Source: Apostichopus japonicus | Taxonomy: Eukaryota; Echinodermata; Holothuroidea; Aspidochirotida; Stichopodidae | Length of the DNA stretch: 64,000 bases | NCBI RefSeq assembly: GCF_037975245.1 | Contig: NC_092566.1 | Span: 6,783,501 to 6,847,500 of the forward strand | Direction of reading: 5' to 3' | Translations under genes and position numbers: made by a program | Shown: positions 11,331 through 24,400 of the stretch, piece by piece | Numbering within the stretch: the stretch's first letter is position 1 | How the letters are laid out: the number at the start of each line of letters is the position of its first letter | Notes under the pieces: generated by a model | The model's input: only the letters and a program-made list of their open reading frames with translations | Database searches by the model: none | What the model was told of the DNA's origin: nothing

Positions 11331-12030
11331 ATATGTATTGGAGAAACTTGAGTCAAGATGCAGTAAACAGATGGGAAGGATCTGGATCAAGTAAAATTGA
11401 GAGGATCAAAACCAGATGCAACGATAGCAAATCAAACATCACACTGGATGTGAATACGCAGTAATATATTGAGATCATGGACACATGTTGGAAATTTGAT
11501 TGAGGCAGTTAAACCGATGGGAAGGATCTGGATCAAGTAAAATTGAACGGATCAAAACCAGATGCATCTATAGCAAATCAAACATCACACTGGATGTGAA
11601 TACGCAGTAATATATTGAGATCATGGACACATGTTGGAAATTTGATTGAGGCAGTTAAACCGATGGGAAGGATCTGGATCAAGTAAAATTGAAAGGATCA
11701 AAACCAGATGCATCTATAGCAAATCAAACATCACACTGGATGTGAATACGCAGTAATATATTGAGATCATGGACACATGTTGGAAATTTGATAGAAGCAG
11801 TAAACAGATGGGAAGGTTCTGGATCAAGTAAAATTGAAAGGATCAAAACCAGATGCATCTATAGCAAATCAAACATCACACTGGATGTGAATACGCAGTA
11901 ATATATTGAGATCATGGACACATGTTGGAAATTTGATGAAAGAGGGCAGTAATCAGATGGGAAGGATCTGGATCAAGTAAAATTGAAAGGATCAAAACCA
12001 GATGCAACTATATAGCAAATCAAATGATGT
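11330..12030 (+). repeat. 146-bp tandem repeat downstream of ABCG
   Basis: The landmark GGGAAGGATCTGGATCAAG recurs near 11373, 11519, 11665, 11810 (as GGAAGGTTCTGG) and 11959, so the period is 145-149 bp with about 4.6 copies. Each unit includes CACACTGGATGTGAATACGC and ATATTGAGATCATGGACACA. The last copy decays. It starts about 500 bp after the ABCG stop and may be partly in its 3' UTR. Confidence 0.9.
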
Positions 12031-13720
12031 TAATATTCAGTAGGATATTTGGGATCAGTAAATGTGTTTGAAATTAGAATGAAATAGGCAGTAACCAAGC
12101 GTGATGGATTTGGATTAAGTTAAATTTAAAGTATCAATCAGATATATCTGAAGAAAGCAAACAATCAAAGGACAGCAATAATAATGTAATTGCTTTATTA
12201 GGGTATAAAGTAAAGGAGCCTACATACCTAAGCTCAAAGTCTTTCAGCAGCTGGGTATATTGTTTTTTGATCTAATGATCAAAAAATATTTGGACTGCAG
12301 ATTTTCGGTTAATGGATCCTCAGTTGAAAGAAGAAAACAAAAAAGGATCTTTTGTTTATTGTTTCAAATTTCTAGGACAGACGATGAACATGGCAGTTTT
12401 TTAGTTGATTGCAACAATCAAGTGATTTGAATGTTAAGCATTTAAAGGAATTTTCAATGTAAAGTGAAGCCTTATTTAAGTTAGCAATGGGCTGATATTA
12501 AGATATGGTCAGTAGTAGATATCCAATATTAACATCTGAATGTTTGTGTCAGTATAGATGAGTGTAAGATAGTAATATTGGTCAAGGTTTTGTTTAAGAC
12601 TACACCCTCCAGTTCTCACAGATAAAGGCTATAATGTGCTATTGCGAACCAATGTAGCCTGGTTACCATATTTCAAAGTCAGACACCCTGTTGGTACTGA
12701 CTTAGTCTTAGCCGTACAGTCTATACAACGTTATACCTAACATTGCTAAAGTATTTATATCGCAAAGTAGCTACGATAAACATTGTTCATACTCGTAAAT
12801 GTGTAGTCCAGCTTTCACAGCTTTTCCAGCCAAGGTTCTTGGACTTAAATGTGTCCTCCATGTATCATGTGTTTGTTTTAAGTGGGAAAATGATTTATAT
12901 CATGCTATGGAAAATGACCACATATAGTGATGCCTACTACAAGTGCATCCTTTTAGCTTACGTATCGTAAAAACAGTGATATCTTTGAACGTCACAAAAG
13001 AACTCAAGAAACCCTTTACGGATGACACAACACTTAACCCTTTGGGAGAATAGATCTTTATTAGTATTAATGGGAGTACTGCATGGATTGTACACATGCG
13101 TTAGAAACCCTATAAATTAAGATCATGTTCAAAACGATTACCCACCAGTTTCACTTTCACATGTGTATTTCATTCACCCAAAAAACCATGTTCATCATTT
13201 ATATAACAAAGTTTATTTAATCATGTTTATAGAGGGAAGTATTTCTATTCAGAAATAATAGTACAAAATCAGGATGTAACACCCAGTGTCGTCACTAAGT
13301 GTGATATATTAACAAGCTTGCCATTACTGCAGGGTTTATATTACGGTAAAACTGTTGTTGGTTACTTTATTCTGATAATTAACTTTGTTCATCTGCTTAA
13401 GTTTTTTTGTTTTGTTTCACAATCCATTGTGCCTGAACTCAAATCGACATGTAATTGATGCGATGGCCCTGTAAAGGAGTGTTAGTGTAAGGTTATTACA
13501 GGTGTAGAGTTGTTGCAATGTTAGCAATATTATCCTTGCTGCCACTGAGACAAAATGCTTTCATTAATTTGGTCTTTCAGGAACTTTTCCTTCTTTCATA
13601 TATCTATTTGTCCTATATCTATTTGTCCTATTTTGTATTCTCTAACAGTTTTTGATCATAATTCATAACGTGTGTATATTCTCTCATATTTATAACATAC
13701 ATTTATACTTTTCCCTTTCA
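12030..13720. other. Intergenic, nothing recognised
   Basis: A+T-rich unique-looking sequence between the convergent genes. Open frames near 12743-13097 are short and show no codon bias, splice context or known motif. Confidence 0.5.
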
Positions 13721-13724
13721 CTTC

Positions 13725-13790
13725 AGCCTCTGAAGATCCTGCTAGGATCGAAACATCAGGCCCTCTTTATTTTTACACACATTTATACTT
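13725..13790 (+). mobile_element. Penelope-type tail hairpin (relic)
   Basis: GCCTCTGAAGATCCTGCTAG-GATCGAAACATCAGGCC: an inner stem GATCCT/AGGATC, then GAAA, closed by an outer GCCT/AGGC pairing. The same layout is seen at 24868, 37645 (plus), 37597 (minus) and at the 3' end of the Penelope-like element at 62062. Confidence 0.6.
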
Positions 13791-14511
13791 TAACAACTTT
13801 TCTTGTTTCTCTTTAAATCACTGTGCTGTCAGAGTGCATGTGTTTGGGGGGGGGGGGATAGATACCAGAGTTGAAGGTGTCTGAGACCAAATACAGCTTA
13901 AGTCACACTTTCTCATCAATTCATCTTTCTTTTTGTGTTTTTTGCCACTACTCCTAAATTTTGTTAGAAACTGTCGTAAATCGTCACGACTCACACTGAT
14001 AAATTTGAAGAAAGTTAGGAAGTTTTCCAAACAGTGACTCAACTCAATGATGTGACACAAGTCAGGATAACAAACCACTAACAGGTCAGATCCAGGAATT
14101 CAAAAAGGAGAGAGAGACCAGAGGAGGGGGTGGGGGGCGGGGGGTCCTCAGGATCAACACAAATATGGGGGTTGTGGGCAGTCCCCATTTAAAGCATTAT
14201 GGACTCGCAATGTGCAATCTTAGGCTAAATTGTGGATATGTGCCTGACTAATGTATCCACTCATGCTTAACCTGAAGTGACTTGTGACAACCCTTTTAGG
14301 AAATGCGGCCATGTTGAGGGTTTGTGTCCAATCGGCACATGAAAAGGATTGTCAATTCTGTCCATTTTTTTGAGGATTCCGACAAACAGTGTGGTTGCCA
14401 ATTATTATTATTTCTCATGCAACATCAGCATTCCCATATCTCCAAAGAAACTGATTCTCCTTTCCAATCATGTTACATCTCAATTTTGCTCTCGCTTTCT
14501 GTATTCTACTT

Positions 14512-14868
14512 GTGAGGGTCAGGCGCATAGTGAGGAATTTGCCAAGGGAGGGGCGAAGCCTGTGGGCAAACTATCTAAGCATAGCGCCACCATGTATTGG
14601 CGCGAAGCGTACACAAAAATTTTGGCCGAAAATGCCTCCCAGATCGCTGGAAATGGCACTTCCCAGGACCATGGGTTGGCGCGAAGCATACAAGAAATTT
14701 TTGGCCGAAAATGTCTCCCAGATCGCTGGAAATGACACTTCCCAGGCCTTGTAAGTTGCATCTAAGCATTTTCTATTTTGAAATTACTAGCGATATCGTA
14801 AAAAAATATGCTGAAGGGGGAGCGGTCGCCCCCCCCCCCGCCCGCTTGGCTACGCGCCTGGTGAGGGT
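14512..14868. mobile_element. hAT-type MITE with TIRs and 8-bp target duplication
   Basis: The element spans 14520-14860 (341 bp). Its ends are CAGGCGCATAG and CTACGCGCCTG, inverted repeats with one mismatch. Both sides are flanked by the identical octamer GTGAGGGT (14512-14519 and 14861-14868). An 8-bp target duplication with CAGG-type ends is diagnostic of hAT transposons. Inside are two tandem ~85-bp copies containing TGGCGCGAAGC and CTCCCAGATCGCTGGAAATG, and a C-rich right end. No transposase is present, so it is non-autonomous. Confidence 0.88.
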
Positions 14869-17130
14869 TTACAAACTGGTTATTACCTGACTTTGCAAGT
14901 TTTATATGTCCCTTTTCAGAGCACTGCTTTTGTTTACCCATATTCCTGTTCTTTCCCTGAATGGGGTACAAATTATGGAATCCCCTAACCCCCTCCCTCC
15001 ACCTGGTCGTGAGCAACTTTGTGATATCTTCACAGCCTTTCCACTCATCCTTCGGCAACACTCGGGTAAGGAACTAACTATATTCTGCATGCAAGGAGTG
15101 AGTGAGAGAAGATTCAAATGGAACACAAACCAGAAACAATGAAGGCATTTATAGGTTTCTGTTTTAATCATTCACACATTCAATTGCATCATTTATCACA
15201 TACCTCACAGTCACTCAGTAAAAAAAACACAATACATATGTAATGAAAAATGAAAAAAAAAAACTAATTTTTTTTTTCATGCAGCATTTTTGTATCAAAA
15301 AACAATTTGTTTTTAAATTAATATTGATCATAGTAGTAAAGTGAGGCACTCAGTAATGTAATTACACATTCTGTGTAATTACACAATGTAATTACATAAT
15401 GTAATTACACATTTCATTAAGAGACAATAACAATACAATGCCACAATGAATTAATGAAAACATATTCCCTTATCAAATTTGTAGATTTTGTCTCAAGAAA
15501 GTCTCAACTTTTGTCTCAAGAAAGTTCCAATGCTTTCATCCAACCTATGTATGTGGAAAAGTGCAGTTCTCATGGAGTGGGTTGGTATGTAAAAAATAAA
15601 CCCTGCAAAAGCAACAGCCATGGCCACTTCAACATAAACCCTTTGCTTAAATTCTTCTGATGATCTGGTCTCCTACAACAGGATACATTACGCATTATGG
15701 CACATGTTATTTATTCTCCATAATCTGAAAATGATTTCACAAACATCTGGACTGTGGAAAACCTTCCTTTAACAGGATCCTGACCCCAGGATTGTGGCTT
15801 AAGGTGAATTTTTGAAATATTATGTCTTCTTTGAAAAAGAGGAACATCATATAATTCAAATGATGTATGTGGGCTTGTAAATAGGGGTTAACTTACTAAG
15901 GCATAAAATAAGAAATTTTGATGAGTGCAACAATCCACATCATAGCTTGCACATATTTAATGAGTTTTCCCAGATTTTATCAAATTCTTCAAATGTGTAT
16001 ATCTTGGGGGAAAAAAAGGAGCTTTTTGGAGAAAATTCAACAAAGTTTGAATGAGAATATCACACACAACAAATGTTCTAAATATGGGGCAAACTGGCTA
16101 GGTGTCCATAGTACTTGAACACCAATGCCTTTCATAACTGAGACGTTAGTTTCAACAAATGGCATCACATATCACCAGGGGTCGGGAAATCCAGGCCCCC
16201 CTCCCCCCCCCTCCAGGATGCAGCAGTAATATCATTTTCTACAGGATATAACTTTTGAAGACATTATTATGCCTCACCTAGAAAAAATTCATTTTAAGCA
16301 TCTTGAGGTTTGTCAAATGGCATTTTTTTCCCCTTTAGCTAGGAGTAGATACATATCTTCTTAATTTTTATCATAAAAGACACAAATCTCTGAAAGATGA
16401 AATAGCCTTTGTTATAAGAAAATACTTTTATATCTTCATAAATAAGGAAAATACTTATGATGTTTTAAATTAAATGAGTACAAATTTATTTCGATGACTT
16501 GAGGTAATTCCATCACCGACAGAAACGAGCGAGAAAAATTGCTAAACTTGTAATTTAGAGATTAGCATCACAGAACACACACCCAAACCTTGCGAACCAG
16601 CACAAGATGATATTTCTGAAATATAAATTAATAAATTTTGTAGATTGATCCTCAAGGAAGGAGAAGAATGTACATAAAATAATTTAATTTTTCATATTGT
16701 AAGGTTTTTTTTTAATTTTCAATTTCATGATTAATCAATTTCTTACATATATATCTTATAGTTGACAAACACAAAATCCTTAAAATACTCCTAATTTTCC
16801 ACAGAAATTTGTTTTTTGTTTTTTTGGGAGTACCTTTGTGCAGTTGATTTTTTTTTATAATTCCTGTAATATTTTTCTCTTTAATGGGCCTGTTGACCTG
16901 GCCTGTTGACCTAGTCTTGTAGCCCTAAACTTTACCAACCCGTATTAAACGGCAAGCCCTCTGCAAGGAATCAGAGAGACGTTTTTAACTTGCTGAAGCA
17001 GTCAGTATATTTCAGTGCTCATTAATACTTATTTCACCACCCAGTTGGGACAATTTTTTTCTATACTGTACTGTCATGTCCCACTTCAGAGCACTGGTAG
17101 TGTCAGTATGAGCAGTATGAATATCATGTT
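14869..17130. other. Intergenic, with palindromic TGTAATTACA cluster
   Basis: Positions 15356-15412 hold four GTAATTAC palindromes in 57 bp. Otherwise there are poly-T/poly-A runs and a short open frame at 14906-15142 followed by a possible GTAAGG donor; I do not recognise its protein. Nothing else is supported. Confidence 0.45.
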
Positions 17131-17325
17131 TCTATCAGATCAAGGTTAGGAACTGTTTGTACTGTCAATACCAGTGCTTTGAAGCATGATATGTGAGTAC
17201 AGTTTAGAGAGGTATTAGCATTAGTATCAGATGAAGGTTAGGAACTGTTCGTACTGTCAGTACGAGTGCTTTGAAAGCATGATATTATAGGACAGTGTAG
17301 AGAGGTATTAGCGTTAGGAAATTGT
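17131..17325 (+). repeat. 92-bp tandem duplication
   Basis: Two copies share ATC(A)AGGTTAGGAACTGTT, the TACTGTCA(A/G)TAC-GAGTGCTTTGAA stretch and AGAGAGGTATTAGC. The copies begin near 17136 and 17228. Confidence 0.75.
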
Positions 17326-17933
17326 CCCCATTGGCTGAATTTCACAGTTTCATAGCTGCAGGTTTACTATAACAAGTTGCATAATCTGAATTTCTTAAGT
17401 TGGTATTAAACAAACATAATTAAACAATCACCCTGGAAAACAAATTTCAGGTCCATTTGGAAAATTATTAAAAATAATAATAATAATAATGATATTAAGG
17501 AAAAAAAACAATCGAAGCAAATGACTTTCAAATCAATTTTGATATTGGAAATGAGATAGAAACTCATAATTTGACTTGACTTTGGTGACAGAGGGGGGAA
17601 AATGAGGATTGAAAAAACAACTAAACAATATTGGTATTTCATTTCTTCTACTCCTTCTGATTATAATATTTGCTAATAATGACTTTACATGATATATTTA
17701 TAGGAGTAGTTATCCTTAAGGTGATTAAACATAAGACCACACAAGACGAAACTAAAGCTTGCTGGTCTCAATGTCAAAAGGGCAGCCAGTATTAAATGCA
17801 ATGATACCAAGAAAAATTGTATATTTGGGACACGGTTCGAGTAACCCAACTCCTGCCCTTTGTCGTGTAACTGTGGCTTAACCGTCTCACCCAGTACCGG
17901 AGAAATTCATTCCCGAATCAGCTTTCTCATTGT

Positions 17934-18245
17934 ATGACTGTATGTTTTTCTATTCATGATCCCGAGGGGCTGATTTTTCTTGCTTCTTCCTTTCGGGATC
18001 ATCCATCCTCCTTCAGACTGTATGTTTCTATTCATGATCCCGAGAGGCTTTTTTTTCTTGCTTCTTCCTTTCAGGATCATCCATTCTACTTCAGACTGTA
18101 TGTTTTCTATTCATGATCCCAAGAGGCTGATTTTTCTTGCTCCTTCCTTCCAGGATCATCCATTCTCCTTCAGACTGTATGTTTCTATTCATGATCCCGA
18201 GAGGCTTTTTTTTCTTGCTTCTTCCTTCCGGGATCATCCATCCTC
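17934..18245. repeat. 78-bp satellite overlapping the FNIP stop codon
   Basis: The landmark TTCATGATCCC recurs at 17953, 18031, 18110 and 18188, so the period is 78-79 bp with four copies. Each unit holds CTTGCTTCTTCCTTTCGGGA and CATCCATCCTCCTTCAGACT. The array continues to 18245, so the FNIP TGA (18236-18234) and its preceding codons are repeat-derived. Confidence 0.88.
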
Positions 18246-18497
18246 CTTGAGACTGGAGGGAGGAGTCCTCTCGGGACTGGACCGCTGTTTCTCGTACGAT
18301 TCCTTGAGCACTCCCATGATGACATGCGGTGAATGTACGCTGGTCACGGATAGGAGTAGTTGAAAGTCGCTGACTGAGAAACCCAGGTTGAGAGATAGTT
18401 CTTTGGTCGTGGCTCCGGGATTGTTCTCCAGGTAAGAGGCGAGGACCGTACTGTTGAAGTAGATCTCCTGTAGACGGTCTTCTAGATGCATCAAACA
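18234..18497 (-). CDS. FNIP: FNIP exon 16 (terminal, stop codon)
   Basis: Reads [20 protein letters not shown], then [13 protein letters not shown], matching the family's C-terminal LEDRLQE(L/I)YFKS and VASTHSPYV. Vertebrate proteins end a few residues after HSPYV. Here about 24 extra residues follow, and the last codons and TGA lie inside a 78-bp satellite unit. Confidence 0.95.
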   Translation of the reverse strand, partial: CLMHLEDRLQEIYFNSTVLASYLENNPGATTKELSLNLGFSVSDFQLLLSVTSVHSPHVIMGVLKESYEKQRSSPERTPPSSLKEDG

Positions 18498-21400
18498 CTG
18501 GAAAGACGAAGAAGAGGAACAGTTCGTGATCGTCTATTTTAATATCGTTTGGCAACGTTCCAGTAGATCTCAAACACTAACAACAGAATATACCTTCTCT
18601 TTTCCATCTCTTGCAAGCTCAAAGCCATGATAACCATTAGGCCATTTTTTTGGACGTAACAACAGTTATAACAGACAAAATCGGACAGGCTGAATTGCTA
18701 GATTAATCTTGACTTTGAAAGTTACAAGCAACAGAAATGTTTTTCTTGACTTAAGGACATAAAAATACAATTTGGAATTGAAAACCTGTCCTTTTTCCCC
18801 TTCTCATCTTCTTCCCTGTGCATTAAAACAGAAAATGAATCTCAACTTACAAAATCGGATTCCAGCTTTCGACTAGTTTCGTGAGCCACTGACTGAACCG
18901 ATTCCAACAGAGTCTGAACCATGTGTGACACGCCCACTTCCTGGCCCAGGGGCTTCTCTGCGTTACGCTCACTGGATATCAGGTCCACGGTCCATTTGTC
19001 CGTGTTGGCAACGATACAGACTGCTTCGGCCGTGGGTTCGTCCAAGACGGAATGCTGTATGCGAGATGGAATTGTAAGAGTTCATGATTAAATGCATTGA
19101 AGACTCGCCCCACACCGCGTGCGGCCATCTGAAAAAGTTAACTTTCTGTTGCTTGCAAGTGACGTTTTGTTCGTGTCGCTACAAAATGCAGACAGTAATG
19201 AAACGTGATACCTTGTTATCTTTAGCTGGACCTGATATGTCCATCGCTGTATCATTTGTACACTGTGCTGTCGGTATTGACTGCAGCTGTATGTACTGAC
19301 TGTACACTAGTGTCTGGTTGCAAGCGGTGTATGTATTTTCTGGGATGGATGGTGGTGTCTAACACTTCTGTTACACCTCATTCGAAACTAGGTCTGATTA
19401 CCGACATGAGACGTTTCTTTTTGCGCGAGTCTTCACACCCTTTAATTCAATACATCCGTGAATTCACCGAGTGTCTGCAGTCACAGATAAACATGCTGTT
19501 ACTGTTACACAGGGTAAATGCTGCTCTATCAAGGGATTTTTAGCATCATTGGGATACGGCTTAACCCGGGTAATTTGGTGCTAACAAAAAAAATCCCTGA
19601 ATTGAAATCTTCAAAATCTGTATTGTGTGGATTTAGTTGCATATGACTCTGACCATGTAACATTTTACACTAAATTTGATACTTCTTAATCTGAGGAATT
19701 TAATCAGTTATAATCATTTTGATATCAAAACCAAAAACCAAACCACACAACATACAAACATCATTTTCAAACCATGAATACCTAAAACTTAACGTCGTCC
19801 CGATCGGTAAGAAAACACATATTTTCAATCTGTAGTGGAACATTTCCACGACTGCTGTATCTTATTTCAATAAGATGATAAAAGTCAAAGCAATGTGGCT
19901 ATGAAAAACCAAATACATTTCTGCCAAAAATTAATATGGTAAGTTGTTGAGCGCTTCATTACCTCAGCAGATGATACCAAGTCACTGCCAACTTGTGCTA
20001 AGTCTAACGAGAAGGTTCCATGTAGAGCTAGATCTGGGATATACTGTTGGGTGTAGCCACCGAGTAACGACCGGCCGATGTTAGTGATGTAGCTACCCCC
20101 TCCATCTTCCTGGTGTCTCGAGCTATCCGCATCTCGCGAGTGTTGTCTAAAAAAAACAAAAATAAACAGGATCCACAAATGTAGGAAAAGTATCTCGCAA
20201 CGGAAGGTAGTGTGAAGGTACATGCAGTGAGACACAGCCATGCCTGAGAGCGCTGGTAAAAGCAGTTATTTTGAGTGAAATTTGGATAATTCTTCTAATG
20301 TTATTTGATACTACAATAAATTTATTGCCATGAGGATGTACGTCACTAGCTCAACTCAAGTAATGTTCGTGGCTCAAACTAGGGCTTCCTCCTCATCTGG
20401 AGCCAGAAAGAGCTTCAGAGAACTATTTTCCAGACCCTGATTACAAGAGGTTAAAAAACAATGCTAAAATGACAAATTTCATTTTTACATTTCATTGAAA
20501 AGTGTCCTGGCAACAAACCTTGGGACATAATGGATTTCATCGCAGAGTAGATAACAAAAGAGAAAGAATCGTCTATATAACAAAATTTTAAAAAAATGGA
20601 AAAAAATAAATAAAAAAAATGAAAAGCTTACATTGCTAGAGGGAGCTCTTCCTGATCAAACACTGTCGATTCTGAGTGGAAAGTAATGGTTGATGAGGAC
20701 AGAGAAGCCTCCGAAACGCTGGATATACCACGGAGGAGGGCGACATTGGTGTGGATGTCATTCTGTCCACTGGCATGTCTGCTCCTACAGTGTTCCTTAT
20801 CGATGTTATTATTACTGCTCGACGTACCGCTGGAGGTGTGTCGAACGGGGGTATCCCCTTCCTGAGGTTTCTCCACGAATGTACCTGAGTCTGATAAACA
20901 TGTGCGACATAACGTTCTGACAATTTCGTTAAAGTTCGTTCCTCGTACGGTCTTAGCCGCTGAGCCTTTCTCTTCGACGGCTATATTACCGCACGGACAT
21001 TTACCTTGGCAGTTAGCGGTCCCCATGCCAGCTTCAGTCGCTGCCCTTCCCACGGGTACAACCACTTCCACCTTGGGGGAATATTGCACATCATTAATTA
21101 CTCTGCATTGGACGATTCCAACATCCTCTATAGAAGAATTAACCCCAGACTTTGACGTCCTGTCCTTACGAGGCGTGACGTTATTCTCCCTGTGCCTATC
21201 TACAAACCCTTTGGGAGAATCCATCACTCTTGTTTGAGTTGGCGAATCCTCCACCGTTTCATCTCCCTCCTTTGAATGATTCTCCGTTGGTACAGGGGTC
21301 CTCTGTCTCTCCTCCCGGCTCCCTTTGGAACACCCTTCGTCACAGACCGTCGAGGCAGAGTCGTCGCTAAGGATTGTCACTGAAGAGCATAAACTCTGAC

Positions 21401-24400
21401 ATTCCTGCAGTCTATGTAACTCTGTTCTTTGATCTTCGTTCCCTCCTCCCATATCACCTCTCATGCCCCCTGCATCTTTAAACCCCCCGGCCTTTTTCAG
21501 TAACCTGCAGGCACTCCCATCCTCTCCCTTCACACACATCTGACACTTTGTACAACAGGAGAACGAATCTGTTTCCATGTGCTCCTCTCCTTGAAAGAGC
21601 GAAATGTTGTCGCGACTGAGGCCGTCGTGACCCTCCGCGAATCCGCTGTCCGTTTTAGCCGCGGAGGACTGCTCCGAGACGGTCACGGACTTTTCAAATT
21701 CTGTGAAATCCTGATTCGTCTCTTCGACGGACAGACTCCACGTGAAGACGTGACCTTCGGGGTCAAAATGGACGGTGAATTCGTTGCAGTGCGGTTCTGT
21801 CTCGTGGACCTCGCTGCAGCGTATAAAGTAGCTGAGTATGTAGAGAAGGCGACAGACGACGTCCGCTCGTTTGCCCACCACCACGGTTCTGGCGATCTTG
21901 TGCGGGTATCCTATGGCACCATACAGATCCCTGTAGAAGAAAAATATATCGAAAAAAGATGAAAAAAGAAAGAAAGATTGGATGTTTGACAACTTGTGAA
22001 GTGGAGGAAAAGATTGACAATGAACAATTTGAAGTTTTAAATTGAACGAAATATCTCTAAGATGGAGTTAAATTTGTCGTTGTAAGATGCTTACCCCAAT
22101 TGGGCCCACAGAGGGTTGTATGGATGAGACTGGGCCAATAGATCCAGCTAAAAGCCAAAATTAAACAAAAGAGAGAGAGAGTGAGTGAAATCTTTATTAT
22201 TATCCAATGAATAAATTCGACCAAAATATGCAAGTTTTAAATGGGATCGTACCCAGATATGACCTAACCTTAGGCTACAGTTTTTTTTTATCTTAATATA
22301 ATTATTGTTATCGGTATTTGAACAGTATCGGCAGATATTGGGATCTGAAATATCGAGTATCGACGAAAGACGATAGTGACAATATCAGTGCAGCAATACT
22401 TTTTGAATTGATAACAACTAGAGCAGCAATGTTTCCATTACTCAACCCATTGACTTTAGGAATTGTCCAGTTAGTTCGATTGTGTTGTTTGTGATTGTGA
22501 ATATTTCACTAAGAAGGAAGTTGTGCTAATTCGCTGGAATTTCTTACTGGTATGTTTTTGTCTATTTAATATCAGAATGTCTATGGGCACTGGTCATTAT
22601 ATATAACAACCCTGTGGAGGTCCATGAGTCCTTCTGGGTAATCTTGTGAGATATCGACAAAAACAAGAGCCCAAATGGGCAAAATGGTTCCTTGCTTAAA
22701 GAAATATAAATGTGTTGTATATGTCATCACCTAATATTATCATCATACCACTTTAGCTGCTACAATATGACACTGTCTCTTATGAATATGCATAGTATCA
22801 TCTTCACACAAAGTCAGGTACCATACCAGTCATTTCCAATCATAAAGTAAATGCTAACACTTGAGCCCAATTGGCATTATCCAAACTTGGGTCCAGAAAA
22901 ACTTTGGCTCAAAAAGGATTGGGGCCCAAAGAAGTTACAAAAAAAATTTTTGGTTTCCAAAATGGGCCTGACAAAATTTGGGGCCAAAATGGGCCTAAAG
23001 TATTTTAGGCACACATGTACCAGCTATTAACCAACAATTGTACACCCAAGTTTGTATACAATCCGATTTAAGGTTGTGGAGTTAGTGCAATTTTAAAGTT
23101 TTGGCCCCTCCCACAAATTTTGGGCCCATGAAGAGTTTCGTACCTAAATGATCACAAATATATTTGGCTGAAACAAACTGACTCAAAACTATATTTGCCC
23201 CCCCCCCCCTATTAGAACCCCGAAAAATGTGGTCTTAAAATGACCACTTCCCTTCATCCAATCATCATATTCATGAACAAGCTGTATTGCAATCCCCAAT
23301 GTGGCAAATTCCAGAAAAATCAGCCAGCAATTGTTGAAGAAGCAGGCATTTTTGCAACAGAGAGGCAGACATTATGTCCCGTACAGTACCATATAAGCTC
23401 TACCTTAATTCAAAATTTCTGATTTATTCTTCCTAAAACGTGATCAACGAAGCAATAAACTCCCCCACCCACATGCCTCCACCCCCAACCATACCCCCCC
23501 TCCACCGCCGACACCCATACTCATCATACCCATCCACATCAATCACAACTTGTTCAAATAATGTTTTACTTTTTGATCAGCAATTGTAACCAAAAATGGA
23601 AAAAACGGAAACCAAAGTCGTATAAATTGCAATTTTCGAAGAATCTCGACAACTTTTGGTGAAGACTTCATGTTCTCTGGAGATTATTGACACTTTTGAC
23701 AAGTTCAGCTGCTGTTTCCCCAGCAATTGAAAACGATTTATCTCTACTGTTAAACCTCAACAAATGATTTAATTTTTTCTTCATAAACTACCAATCTCTT
23801 TCTAAATCTTTAATTTGATATCCGCAATAAATACTTTTTTTTTCTCATCTGCATGACTGCAACAACTTTGTGTCATACTTTTTGGGCTATATATTTTAGA
23901 TTCCTTTTTTTTCGGATCTTTCAATACAAGAATGAAAGAGATCATTAAAAAATAAATATTGTGACTGTTGTCAATTGCACATTAAATATTTGTGGTTTTG
24001 TCTTGGGTGTTTTATCCAATATTATTAAAAGCATGAAAAAATGATAAATCAAGGAGAACCACAAAACTAGATGATTTACGATATACACTGCTAGACAAAG
24101 AAATGTAACACAAATTACTTGATATATGAGAATACTAGGCTTTGCAAGCAATCATTAAAAGCAGCTACATTTCATTTTCCTCCCTTTTGGTTGTAGAATA
24201 GGTACTTTAAGTAAAAATGAAAACGTCTTTTTTCACATGAACTTTGCATGACACTGGGTGTTTGCCACCCACTTCAATGACATGACCGTAGTTGACGATA
24301 CCCCCCTCCCCCCCCAAAAAAAAACCCTTCCTGCTGGGAAAGGAGCAGAAAACTAAATAAGAAAATCATCAAAATTGTTTGTGAATATCATTTCGCTCAC

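Noticed and set aside
14906-15142. Possible plus-strand exon ending before GTAAGG near 15065
   Set aside because: No recognisable protein, weak acceptor and an open frame on the opposite strand as well; the evidence is no better than chance.
20690-21962. Plus-strand open frames opposite the large FNIP exon
   Set aside because: They are shadows of the minus-strand coding exon, whose ends are fixed by splice phase and conserved motifs.
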